Positions 1 to 5,647 of a stretch of DNA of 6,353 nucleotides are shown here, in pieces (within the stretch, counting starts at the first letter, position 1; every line of letters starts with the position of its first letter). The stretch comes from Bacillota bacterium (GTDB lineage: Bacteria > Bacillota > Clostridia > Oscillospirales > Oscillospiraceae): positions 1 through 6,353 of the forward strand of contig JAEWML010000107.1 of NCBI GenBank assembly GCA_023393155.1. The letters run 5' to 3'. The notes under the pieces are model-generated. The model made no database searches and was not told where the DNA came from. It worked only from the letters and a program-made list of their open reading frames with translations. Both the position numbers and the translations under genes were made by a program.

Positions 1-816
1 TCCATCAAGCAGTTGGAAACGGCCCTTCAGGCGCGGCTGTTTTCCCGCAGCCCCCGGGGCGTGTCCCTGACGGGGGAGGGCCAGCTGCTCTATGACTATG
101 TTCGCTCCGCGCTGGGGCTTTTGGCGACGGGGGAGGACAAGCTCTCTCAGGCCCAGCAGCTCATGCTGGGCACGCTGGTGATCGGCGCCAGCGACACGGT
201 GACGGGCCAGTTTTTAACCCCCTATCTGGAGGCGTTTCACCGGCTTCACCCCGGCATCAGGCTGAAAATCATCAGCGGGCGGAGCGCCAAGGTTTTAAGC
301 CTGCTGCGTTCCGGCTCCGTGGACATCGCCTTTGCCTCCACCCCTGCCGAGCGGGAGCGGCTGGAGGCGTGGCCCTGCTTTTCCACTCACAGCGTATTTG
401 TGGCGGGCAGCGGCTACGGCTGCGATTTCGACCACGTTTACACCCGGGAGGAAATTGCGGGATTTCCCCTGATTCTGCTGGAGCGCAAGGCCAGCTCCCG
501 GGGCTTTTTGGAGCAGGATTTTCTTCGCTGCGGCGTGACGCTGACTCCCGAGATTGAGCTGAGCTCCCGAAGCCTTTTGGTAACGCTGGCAAAAATCGGC
601 CTGGGCGTGGCGGGGGTGACGCTGGAATTTGTGCAGGATGCGCTGCACGCGGGGGAGATTCGGCTTTTGAAAACCGACTTCACCATCCCTGCCCGCAGCG
701 TGGAAATGTGCACCCTGGTGGACGTGGCTCCCACGGCAGCGGCGGGGGCGTTTATGGAAATGGTGAAGGCCGAGGCTGAGAAGGAAATCTCCAACCCAGG
801 GGAAACGGGGAAATAA
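1..816 (+). CDS. LysR-family transcriptional regulator, 5'-truncated by the window edge
   Basis: The reading frame is open from base 1 to the TAA at 814-816 (271 residues). It begins inside the winged helix-turn-helix: the first residues, SIKQLETALQARLFSR, followed by SPRGVSLTGEG, are the classic end of a LysR DNA-binding domain (recognition helix, then the wing and linker helix). About 25-30 N-terminal residues are missing, judged against the usual 290-300 for the family; the internal ATG-like start near base 13 is not the real start. From about residue 58 (LGTLVIGASDTVTGQFLTPYLEAFHRLHPGI, quoted here only as a region of roughly 30 residues: positions 57-87) a periplasmic-binding-like effector domain follows to the C-terminus. 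LysR proteins bind DNA as tetramers and respond to a small co-inducer; the ligand and target genes here cannot be told because the divergent neighbour lies outside the window. It is followed by a strong terminator and converges on the GntR/RCK_C gene, so it is transcriptionally separate from the transporter region. Confidence 0.93.
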   Translation, partial: SIKQLETALQARLFSRSPRGVSLTGEGQLLYDYVRSALGLLATGEDKLSQAQQLMLGTLVIGASDTVTGQFLTPYLEAFHRLHPGIRLKIISGRSAKVLSLLRSGSVDIAFASTPAERERLEAWPCFSTHSVFVAGSGYGCDFDHVYTREEIAGFPLILLERKASSRGFLEQDFLRCGVTLTPEIELSSRSLLVTLAKIGLGVAGVTLEFVQDALHAGEIRLLKTDFTIPARSVEMCTLVDVAPTAAAGAFMEMVKAEAEKEISNPGETGK

Positions 817-856
817 CCGCCGGAGAGAGGCGGAATCATAGTCGTCCAAAGCGGCG

Positions 857-905
857 CGCAAACGGAGTGGATGCCTTCTGGCATCCACTCCGTTTGCGTT
901 GTTTT
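857..905 (+). terminator. Rho-independent terminator of the LysR gene
   Basis: A perfect 19-bp inverted repeat has arms at 857-875 and 880-898 and a TTCT loop. The right arm is followed by the U-rich run TTGTTTTAT. It lies 40 bases after the LysR stop codon. The stem is long and fully paired, so it would also fold in transcripts from the other strand, but there the trailing sequence is not U-rich. It is therefore best assigned to the plus strand. Confidence 0.9.
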
Positions 906-926
906 ATCAGAAAAGCAATCAAGAAA

Positions 927-955
927 CGCCGCCGCTTTTCATAAAAAAGCGGCGG
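927..955 (-). terminator. Hairpin at the 3' end of the GntR/RCK_C gene
   Basis: Arms CCGCCGCTTTT (929-939) and AAAAGCGGCGG (945-955) form an 11-bp stem with a 5-nt loop. The hairpin abuts the stop codon of the minus-strand regulator at 956-958. On the minus strand it is followed by CGTTTCTTG, a weak U-tract, so termination may be partial. The stronger stem at 857-898 would block readthrough further downstream. Assignment to the minus strand is inferred from position. Confidence 0.6.
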
Positions 956-1594
956 TTATCCGTCGTTTGCGGAGGTTACAAAATGAATGGCGGAGAGGAG
1001 CGTTCGTTCGTCTCCCACAATATAGAGAATATCTCCGCTCAAGAGGGAAGAATAGGGACCGGGGGAGAGAATAATCTGCTCGCCGCGCTCGATGGCAATG
1101 ATGGTGGCACCCGTCTTGTGCCAGAAGTTCAGGCCGCTGATGCTCTTGCCCGCAACCTGAGAATTGGCGGGCACAGCAATTTCGTACGGCACAAAGGGCG
1201 TGCTTTTCCCGGCGCGGCCCGCCGTGTTGAGGACAAACAGCAGCTTTTCCATGGCGGCGGAGGTTTCGGCAATCTGGCGCTCCATCCAGGAGAGAAGCTC
1301 ACCCTTTACGTCGGCCGCGCTTTGCAGTTCCCGGCTTTCCTGAATGAACTCCGTTGCCTTTTGGGAAGAGAGAATCCACACGCCGCTGTTTTTCTTAATG
1401 TCGAGAATCTCCACATCCTCCAGCAGATGAACCGCCTTGCGAATCGTCTCCGGAGAAACCCCATACTGGGAGGAGAGCACCGTGCGCCCGGACAGCTTTT
1501 GTCCCTCCACATATTTTCCGCCCACAATATCCTGAGCGATGGTAACCGCAATCTTTCGATAAACAGGCAGGGTAATTCCCTTGCTTCTTGCCAT
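956..1594 (-). CDS. busR: BusR-like GntR/RCK_C transcriptional regulator, probable c-di-AMP-responsive repressor of osmolyte uptake
   Basis: The 212-residue protein has three parts. Residues 1-76 form a GntR-type winged helix: PVYRKIAVTIAQDIVGGKY, then GRTVLSSQYGVSPETIRKAV as the helix-turn-helix, then a wing ending in NSGVWIL. Residues about 77-122 are a hydrophilic, Glu/Gln-rich, probable coiled-coil helix. Residues about 136-208 are an RCK_C/TrkA-C domain, with the typical pattern VAGKSISGLNFWHKTGATIIAI, a short loop with PGP, and then SGDILYIVGDE. Winged helix, coiled coil and RCK_C in about 210 residues is the architecture of BusR of Lactococcus and Streptococcus. There the RCK_C domain binds c-di-AMP and the tetramer represses the betaine transporter genes busAB. 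Here the gene is divergent from a betaine-type ABC operon, which matches that role. The start at 1594 is supported by GGTGA (1602-1606, minus strand) 7 nt upstream. The domain call is firm; c-di-AMP binding and the target are inferred from the family and context. A generic GntR regulator with an RCK_C domain and another target is the alternative. Confidence 0.85.
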   Translation of the reverse strand: MARSKGITLPVYRKIAVTIAQDIVGGKYVEGQKLSGRTVLSSQYGVSPETIRKAVHLLEDVEILDIKKNSGVWILSSQKATEFIQESRELQSAADVKGELLSWMERQIAETSAAMEKLLFVLNTAGRAGKSTPFVPYEIAVPANSQVAGKSISGLNFWHKTGATIIAIERGEQIILSPGPYSSLLSGDILYIVGDERTLLSAIHFVTSANDG

Positions 1595-1630
1595 AATGAT
1601 TTCACCGTAATTCCGTTATAATATTTATTG

Positions 1631-1646
1631 TGCCGCAATACTGCCA
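1631..1646 (-). promoter_or_regulatory. Candidate operator at the busR start site, inverted copy of the transporter-side element
   Basis: Read on the minus strand this is TGGCAGTATTGCGGCA. It matches TGTCAGTATTGTGACG at 1866-1881 (plus strand) at 12 of 16 positions, including an unbroken CAGTATTG. It sits immediately downstream of the putative -10 of the regulator, where the other copy sits relative to the transporter -10. This suggests one protein binds both, giving autoregulation. The binding itself is inferred. Confidence 0.45.
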
Positions 1647-1674
1647 GTCTATCACAAAGTTTAGATTTCGTCAA
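1646..1674 (-). promoter_or_regulatory. Probable sigma-A promoter of the busR-like gene
   Basis: On the minus strand TTGACG (1674-1669) is followed after 17 bases by TAGACT (1651-1646), with a TG one base before the -10 hexamer (extended -10). The -35 matches consensus at 5 of 6 bases and the -10 at 4 of 6. A transcript from it would have a leader of roughly 45 bases. A second AT-rich -10-like stretch lies nearer the gene (around 1617-1625) but has no good -35 at the right distance. Confidence 0.55.
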
Positions 1675-1823
1675 AATAAATTGCTCTTTCTGTATAATCG
1701 GAGAGAGGGCGAAATAATAAATTTCCGCCTAGCATCTCGAATTGCTTGGCAGCATTACAATTTTAAGAAAAAAATCCCCAGAAAATACCATTATTTTTCC
1801 GGCAACTTATACAAAAATTAAGA

Positions 1824-1836
1824 TGTCAGTTTGACA
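1824..1836. promoter_or_regulatory. Candidate operator palindrome covering the -35 box
   Basis: TGTCA-GTT-TGACA is a perfect dyad with 5-bp arms whose right half is most of the -35 hexamer, so a bound protein would mask the promoter. A further TGACA follows at 1840-1844. The stretch ATGTCAGT (1823-1830) recurs exactly at 1865-1872, 42 bases on. The likely binder is the divergent BusR-like protein; this is inference. Confidence 0.55.
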
Positions 1837-1859
1837 AAGTGACAACTTGTTGATATAAT
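1831..1859 (+). promoter_or_regulatory. Perfect-consensus sigma-A promoter of the betaine transporter operon
   Basis: TTGACA (1831-1836) is followed by a 17-bp spacer and TATAAT (1854-1859). There is also TG at 1851-1852, one base before the -10 (extended -10). Both hexamers match consensus at 6 of 6 with optimal spacing, so unrepressed transcription should be very strong. The start site is expected near 1866, leaving a leader of about 40 bases with AAAGGAG (1888-1894) 11 bases before the ATG. Inverted TGTCA/TGACA elements overlap the -35 and the start site, which points to repression. Confidence 0.85.
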
Positions 1860-1865
1860 ATGCAA

Positions 1866-1881
1866 TGTCAGTATTGTGACG
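1866..1881. promoter_or_regulatory. Candidate operator at the transporter start site
   Basis: TGTCAGTATTGTGACG contains the dyad GTCA-6 nt-TGAC and begins 7 bases after the -10 box, over the expected transcription start. It shares ATGTCAGT with the -35 palindrome (42 bp apart, same orientation). It also matches an inverted element in the busR leader at 12 of 16 bases. The dyad spacing (6 nt) differs from that of the -35 palindrome (3 nt), so the exact recognition rule is unclear. Confidence 0.5.
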
Positions 1882-1905
1882 TACAAGAAAGGAGTCAGAT
1901 AGTTT

Positions 1906-2907
1906 ATGAAGAAAACGATCCGGATTACAGGATTGCTTTTGGCAATGATTGTGTTGGCCGGCAGCCTTGCGGGCTGCGGAGCGGGAGAGCAGAAGCAGAC
2001 GAAAACACTGCGCTTTGCCGACGTTGGCTGGGATTCCATCCTGTTCCACAACGCCGTGGCGGGAACCGTGGCCGAGACGGTGTTCGGCTATCAGTGGACG
2101 GAGGTTTCCGGAAGCACCCCCATCACTCATGAGGCGGTGAAAAAGGGCGAGATTGACGTACACATGGAGGTTTGGTCTGATAACCTCCCGGACTATAACG
2201 CCGATATCGCGGCGGGAGCCCTGAAAGAGGTGGGCGTGAACTTTGATGACAATGCACAGGGACTGTATGTGCCGCGCTATGTCATCGAGGGGGACCCGGA
2301 GCGGGGTATTGAGCCCATGGCGCCCAATCTGAAGACCGTGGCGGACCTCAAGGACTATGCCTCGCTGTTCAAGGACCCGGAGGACCCCTCGAAGGGGATT
2401 ATCTACGGTGGAATCGCGGGCTGGGAGATTACGCAGATTATCCACCAGAAGTACTTGTATTACGGCTTGGACAAAACCTATAACTATATCGAGCCGGGCA
2501 CCGACGCCGCCACCAGCGCCGTTCTGGTAGCCGCGTATGACAGGGGAGAGCCGGTGGTGGCCTATTATTGGGAGCCTACCTGGCTGCTGGGCAAATACGA
2601 TTTTATCCTGCTGGAGGATGAGCCCTATGACCCGGAGCTGTATTATGAGGGAAAAACGGAGTGCCCCTCTGTGCGGGTCACAATCTGCACCAGCAACGAT
2701 TTTTATGACAGCGACCCGGAGTATGTGGCGTTTTTGTCCAAGTACCACACCACCTCCGCGCTGACCAGCGAAGCACTTGCCTATATCGAGGAAACCGGTG
2801 CGGATTATAAGACGGCGGCAAAATGGTTTTTAAATGAGCACCGCGACATGGTTGAAACCTGGCTCACAGCAGAGCAGGCCGATACGCTGTATGCGGCCAT
2901 CGGATAA
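1906..2907 (+). CDS. Glycine betaine/quaternary-amine ABC transporter substrate-binding lipoprotein
   Basis: This is a 333-residue extracellular binding protein of the ProX/OpuAC type. Residues 1-23 are a lipoprotein signal peptide (MKKTIR, hydrophobic core, LAG) with the lipobox cysteine at C24, so the mature protein should be anchored to the outer face of the membrane. The body opens with LRFADVGWDSILFHNAVAG and continues with HMEVWSDNLPDY and GGIAGWEITQII, then VVAYYWEPTWLLGKYDF. The tryptophans at about 42, 90, 173 and 222/226 sit where this family builds the aromatic cage that holds trimethylammonium groups. The start is supported by AAAGGAG 11 bases upstream. It is the first gene of the operon; the permease starts 9 bases after its stop. 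Glycine betaine is the default substrate; proline betaine, carnitine, choline or TMAO cannot be excluded from sequence alone. Confidence 0.9.
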   Translation: MKKTIRITGLLLAMIVLAGSLAGCGAGEQKQTKTLRFADVGWDSILFHNAVAGTVAETVFGYQWTEVSGSTPITHEAVKKGEIDVHMEVWSDNLPDYNADIAAGALKEVGVNFDDNAQGLYVPRYVIEGDPERGIEPMAPNLKTVADLKDYASLFKDPEDPSKGIIYGGIAGWEITQIIHQKYLYYGLDKTYNYIEPGTDAATSAVLVAAYDRGEPVVAYYWEPTWLLGKYDFILLEDEPYDPELYYEGKTECPSVRVTICTSNDFYDSDPEYVAFLSKYHTTSALTSEALAYIEETGADYKTAAKWFLNEHRDMVETWLTAEQADTLYAAIG

Positions 2908-2916
2908 GGAGGCTGC

Positions 2917-3783
2917 ATGGATTGGCTGTTTAATTTTCCCTTTACAATCAGCGTAGACACAAACGCCATCGACAATGCCGTGCGCGGCTTTGCCGCTTCA
3001 CATTCCGCGTTTTTTGACGGAATCAAGTCCGGGCTGACCGGCTTTGTGGGAGCTATCAACTGGATTCTAGGCTATATTCCGTGGTTTGTTTTGATTGCAC
3101 TGGTATTTTTCCTCGGCTGGAAGGGGCATAAGAGCCTGCGCTCCGGCATTACCTACGCCGCCCTGCTATGCGTCATCGGAATGCTGGGGTTGTGGGACCT
3201 GATGAACCTGACCCTTTCCATTGTGCTGGCGGGCGTTATCATCGCGCTGGCGCTGGGGCTGCCCATCGGCGTGCTTCTCTCCGGCTCCGACCAGGCGAAC
3301 CGGACGGCGCGGCCGCTGCTGGACATGATGCAGACCATGCCAGTGTTCGTGTATCTGATTCCGGCGGTGATTTTCTTCGGCATGGGCTCTGCCTCCGCCG
3401 TGATCGCAACGGTGATTTACGCCATGGTGCCGGTGATTCGCCTGACCAGCCTTGGCATCCGGCAGGTGAATGCCGAGGTGGTGGAGGCTGCGCGCTCCTT
3501 TGGCTCCACAAAGCTGCAAATGCTTTTAAAGGTCCAGATGCCGCAGGCCCTTCCCACGATTATGGCGGGCATCAATCAGACCATGATGATGGCCATGTCC
3601 ATGGTGGTGACCTGCTCCATGATCGGCGCGCGGGGACTTGGCAACGAGGTGCTCATCGCGGTCAACCGGGTGGAAATCTCCAGAGGCTTTATGGCCGGCG
3701 GCTCGGTGGTGATTCTGGCCATTCTTCTCGACCGCCTGACACAGGGCTGGTTTTCAAACCGGAAGGAATCGGGGGATGAATGA
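2917..3783 (+). CDS. Glycine betaine/quaternary-amine ABC transporter permease (ProW/OpuAB type)
   Basis: This 288-residue membrane protein forms the translocation pore, presumably as a homodimer. After an amphipathic N-terminal stretch of about 40 residues there are hydrophobic segments near residues 41-67, 77-93, 98-122, 141-173 and 213-235, with a last one near 257-272. The cytoplasmic coupling loop is clear at about 190-213: EAARSFGSTKLQMLLKVQMP, then QALP. This is the canonical EAA-G-LP motif that docks on the ATPase. The motif LLDMMQTMPVFVYLIPAVIFFG (residues 134-155) is typical of ProW/OpuAB proteins. AAGGAGG (2906-2912) overlaps the stop codon of the upstream gene and lies only 4 bases before the ATG, suggesting translational coupling. 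The stop overlaps the ATPase start (ATGA at 3780-3783). The binding protein is a separate polypeptide here, unlike BusAB of Lactococcus, where permease and binding domain are fused. Confidence 0.93.
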   Translation: MDWLFNFPFTISVDTNAIDNAVRGFAASHSAFFDGIKSGLTGFVGAINWILGYIPWFVLIALVFFLGWKGHKSLRSGITYAALLCVIGMLGLWDLMNLTLSIVLAGVIIALALGLPIGVLLSGSDQANRTARPLLDMMQTMPVFVYLIPAVIFFGMGSASAVIATVIYAMVPVIRLTSLGIRQVNAEVVEAARSFGSTKLQMLLKVQMPQALPTIMAGINQTMMMAMSMVVTCSMIGARGLGNEVLIAVNRVEISRGFMAGGSVVILAILLDRLTQGWFSNRKESGDE

Positions 3784-4961
3784 CGATGAGCGATATAATT
3801 ATTGAGACGAAAAGTCTCTCCAAGCTGTACGGAACCCGCCGGGAAGAGGCCATGGAGCTGCTGGGACAGGGAAGCGAAAAGGCGGAGGTGCTGAAAAAAA
3901 CCGGCGTGACCACCGCGTTGTACGACATCAACCTGCAAATTCCCCGGGGTAAAATTTTTGTCGTAATCGGGCTGTCCGGGTCGGGAAAATCCACGCTGGT
4001 GCGCTGCTTTAACCGCCTGCACCGGCCCACCTCCGGCTCCGTCACCTTTGACGGGGTGGACCTTCTCAAGCTGAACAAGCAGGAGCTTCGGGAATTCAGG
4101 CGGCGGAAGGTGGCCATGGTATTTCAGTCCTTCGGCCTGATGAGTCACCGCAATGTGCTGGGCAACGTGGCCTATGGGCTGGAGGTATCCGGCATGGGCC
4201 GGGAGGAGCGGGAAAAGCGGGCAAGAGAAGCCGTTGCCCTGGTGGGGCTGGAGGGCTGGGAGGAATCCATGATCGAAAGCCTTTCGGGAGGCATGCGCCA
4301 GCGGGTGGGCCTTGCCCGGGCGCTGGCCAACGATCCAGAGGTGCTGCTGATGGACGAACCCTTTTCCGCGCTGGACCCGCTGGTGCGCAACGACATGCAG
4401 TTTGAGCTGCTGTCCATCCAGCGAAAGCTGGGGAAAACGGTTATTTTCATCACCCATGATATCGACGAGGCGTTCCATCTTGGCGACACGGTGGCCATCA
4501 TGCGGGACGGACGCCTGATTCAGGTGGATACGCCCGAGGGCATGAGCATACGCCCGGCAGACGATTATGTGCGGCGCTTCATCAATTCAGCGGACAAATC
4601 AAAGGTGCTGTCCGTGCGCAATATTATGATTACGCCGGTGAGCCTGATCAAGCCCGGCGACGGCATTGACCACGCGCTGCGGTTGATGCGGAAAAACGCC
4701 ATTTCCTCGGTGTACGTTGTGGATGGACAGATGAAGCTTCAGGGGATTCTGACACTGGCGGACGCCATGCGGGCCAAGCGGGAGAATCTGGATTTGACCG
4801 AAATGATTATCAAGGATGTCCCTTCGGCGGGGCTGGACGCTTCGGTGGAGGACATCATGCCCCTGTCCGCGGAATCACCCTATCCTCTGGCGGCGCTGGA
4901 CGAGGGGGGGCGCTTGCAGGGAATTGTCACAAAGGCAAGCGTTCTGTCCTCTCTGGTGTAA
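3780..4961 (+). CDS. Glycine betaine/quaternary-amine ABC transporter ATP-binding protein with C-terminal CBS domains (ProV/OpuAA type)
   Basis: This 393-residue protein powers uptake and probably senses conditions. ATPase motifs are all intact: Walker A GLSGSGKST (64-72), Q-loop around Q116, signature LSGGMRQR (168-175), Walker B VLLMDEP (188-194), D-loop SALD and H-loop ITHD (H226). The N-terminal stretch REEAMELLGQGSEKAEVLKK before the first strand is characteristic of ProV/OpuAA and absent from most other ABC ATPases. Residues about 275-393 form a tandem CBS (Bateman) region, with NAISSVYVVDG and LQGILTLADAM in the first repeat and a shorter second repeat ending in LQGIVTKASVLSSLV. In lactococcal OpuA the CBS region mediates ionic-strength and c-di-AMP control, and Listeria and Staphylococcus OpuCA bind c-di-AMP there. 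Whether this protein does so is inference. The start at 3780 overlaps the permease stop; a second in-frame ATG at 3786 is possible. It ends the operon. Confidence 0.94.
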   Translation: MTMSDIIIETKSLSKLYGTRREEAMELLGQGSEKAEVLKKTGVTTALYDINLQIPRGKIFVVIGLSGSGKSTLVRCFNRLHRPTSGSVTFDGVDLLKLNKQELREFRRRKVAMVFQSFGLMSHRNVLGNVAYGLEVSGMGREEREKRAREAVALVGLEGWEESMIESLSGGMRQRVGLARALANDPEVLLMDEPFSALDPLVRNDMQFELLSIQRKLGKTVIFITHDIDEAFHLGDTVAIMRDGRLIQVDTPEGMSIRPADDYVRRFINSADKSKVLSVRNIMITPVSLIKPGDGIDHALRLMRKNAISSVYVVDGQMKLQGILTLADAMRAKRENLDLTEMIIKDVPSAGLDASVEDIMPLSAESPYPLAALDEGGRLQGIVTKASVLSSLV

Positions 4962-4974
4962 GACTGGTGTAAGA
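4953..4974 (+). repeat. 11-bp perfect tandem duplication over the ATPase stop codon
   Basis: CTGGTGTAAGA occurs twice in a row (4953-4963 and 4964-4974). The first copy carries the stop codon TAA (4959-4961); the second lies just past it in another frame. It looks like a small slippage duplication after the gene end and should have no effect on the protein. Confidence 0.85.
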
Positions 4975-4977
4975 CGA

Positions 4978-5036
4978 AAAATCCCCGGCAGAAATTGTAA
5001 AGCAATTTCTGCCGGGGATTTTATCTGCCGTTTTTT
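4978..5036. terminator. Bidirectional terminator between the transporter operon and rplS
   Basis: A 20-bp perfect stem has arms at 4978-4997 and 5003-5022 and the loop TAAAG, with a GC-rich core (CCCCGGCAG). In the plus direction the stem runs into TTTT and a further T6 at 5031-5036. In the minus direction it ends in ATTTTTCG. It lies 17 bases after the ATPase stop and serves as the only strong terminator visible for the convergent rplS transcript about 100 bases away, so it probably works on both strands. Confidence 0.9.
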
Positions 5037-5118
5037 CGCCCCACAGGGAGCGTTAAAAGTCACGCTGCTTGCTTTGGAAACAAGGTTCCCTCGAAAAGCC
5101 GGACTTCTTTTTTGCGGC

Positions 5119-5460
5119 TTAGAGCTTCTCCTTGACCTTGGCCCGCTTGCCCACACGGTCGCGCAGGTAGTAGAGCTTCGCACGGCGAACCTTACCGTTG
5201 CGCACAACCTCCACATGGTCGATAGAGGGGGAATGGACGGGGAAGACCTTCTCCGCGCCCACGCCGTAAGAGATACGACGGACGGTGAAAGTCTCCTCAA
5301 TGCCGCCGTGCTTCTTGGCGATGACGGTGCCCTCGAAAACCTGAATGCGCTCGCGGGAGCCTTCTCTGACCTTCACGTGAACCCGGACGGTATCGCCCAC
5401 CTTCACCTCGGGCAGCGTCTGCGCCAGCGCTTCTTTGTTCAGTTCCTTAATGAGATCCAT
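5119..5460 (-). CDS. rplS: 50S ribosomal protein L19
   Basis: The 113-residue protein is full length for L19. It starts [20 protein letters not shown], then has [27 protein letters not shown] (about residues 20-46), the SH3-like core. This is followed by the hallmark [22 protein letters not shown] and, near the end, [19 protein letters not shown]19 lies at the 30S-50S interface of the ribosome. The start at 5460 is fixed by AGGAGGA (5473-5467, minus strand) 6 bases upstream. In many Firmicutes rplS is in a cluster with rimM, trmD and sometimes lepB. Here it has its own promoter and is followed directly by a convergent operon, so it appears monocistronic. Confidence 0.97.
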   Translation of the reverse strand: MDLIKELNKEALAQTLPEVKVGDTVRVHVKVREGSRERIQVFEGTVIAKKHGGIEETFTVRRISYGVGAEKVFPVHSPSIDHVEVVRNGKVRRAKLYYLRDRVGKRAKVKEKL

Positions 5461-5554
5461 GGATTTTCCTCCTAAATTATAGGCGTTCTTACCGCTGATT
5501 TATGGCACGCCGTCAAAAATGGCGCGTGCGCGGCAGAGGACCGCCCTTTGTAGC
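5461..5554 (-). promoter_or_regulatory. Structured 5' leader of rplS, candidate ribosomal-protein leader
   Basis: The expected transcript start near 5554 leaves about 90 bases before the ATG, long for a constitutive gene. On the minus strand the leader can form a GCGG/CCGC hairpin (5544-5541 with 5533-5530). It can also form a hairpin GCAC-GCC / GGC-GTGC with a 2-nt bulge (5529-5521 with 5511-5505). The same bases 5511-5507 can instead pair with 5486-5482, placing a stem just 5' of the ribosome binding site. L19 leader motifs are known upstream of rplS in low-GC Gram-positives; membership of that family was not tested. Confidence 0.4.
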
Positions 5555-5560
5555 TTGAAT

Positions 5561-5589
5561 AGAATACCACGCCGTTCCCCTAATTGCAA
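5561..5589 (-). promoter_or_regulatory. Sigma-A promoter of rplS
   Basis: On the minus strand TTGCAA (5589-5584) is followed after 17 bases by TATTCT (5566-5561). The hexamers match consensus at 4 of 6 and 5 of 6. It points at rplS with a leader of about 90 bases, and no competing promoter of equal quality was seen in this gap. Confidence 0.7.
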
Positions 5590-5647
5590 GGGTTTTTTCA
5601 AGATTTCTCCCTGAAAGACCAAAATTAAGAACAAATTGGGCAATTGA

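Larger units (their letters stand above)
1595..1905. other. AT-rich divergent control region without a gene
   Basis: These 311 bases between the start codons of the regulator and the lipoprotein are much richer in A+T than the flanking genes. They carry the two divergent promoters and the repeated TGTCA/TGACA elements listed separately. The middle (about 1680-1820) shows A/T runs but no recognisable gene. The only sizeable open frame there (1630-1821, plus strand) has no ribosome binding site or family resemblance. No RNA switch was recognised. Confidence 0.75.

Noticed and set aside
899..1621. Long open frame on the plus strand opposite the busR-like gene
   Set aside because: It is antisense to a protein with clear winged-helix and RCK_C domains, shows no family resemblance, and arises from the GC-rich codon pattern of the real gene.
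1630..1821. Small plus-strand open frame in the divergent control region
   Set aside because: It has no ribosome binding site, consists of AT-rich intergenic sequence, and overlaps the regulator's promoter and candidate operator.
1807..2748. 313-codon open frame on the minus strand opposite the binding-protein gene
   Set aside because: The plus-strand frame has a lipoprotein signal, ribosome binding site and family motifs. The minus frame has none of these and would run out through the promoter.
3576..4478. 300-codon open frame on the minus strand across the permease and ATPase genes
   Set aside because: It spans two overlapping real genes on the other strand, is rich in His and Gln in the manner of reverse-complement shadows, and has no recognisable domain.
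5049..5066. AGCGT/ACGCT hairpin downstream of rplS as its terminator
   Set aside because: The stem is only 5 bp and no U-tract follows on the minus strand; the 20-bp stem at 4978-5022 is a far better candidate.
4816..5475. Plus-strand open frame running from the ATPase end through rplS
   Set aside because: It crosses a strong terminator and is antisense to rplS; the match to L19 is unambiguous on the other strand.
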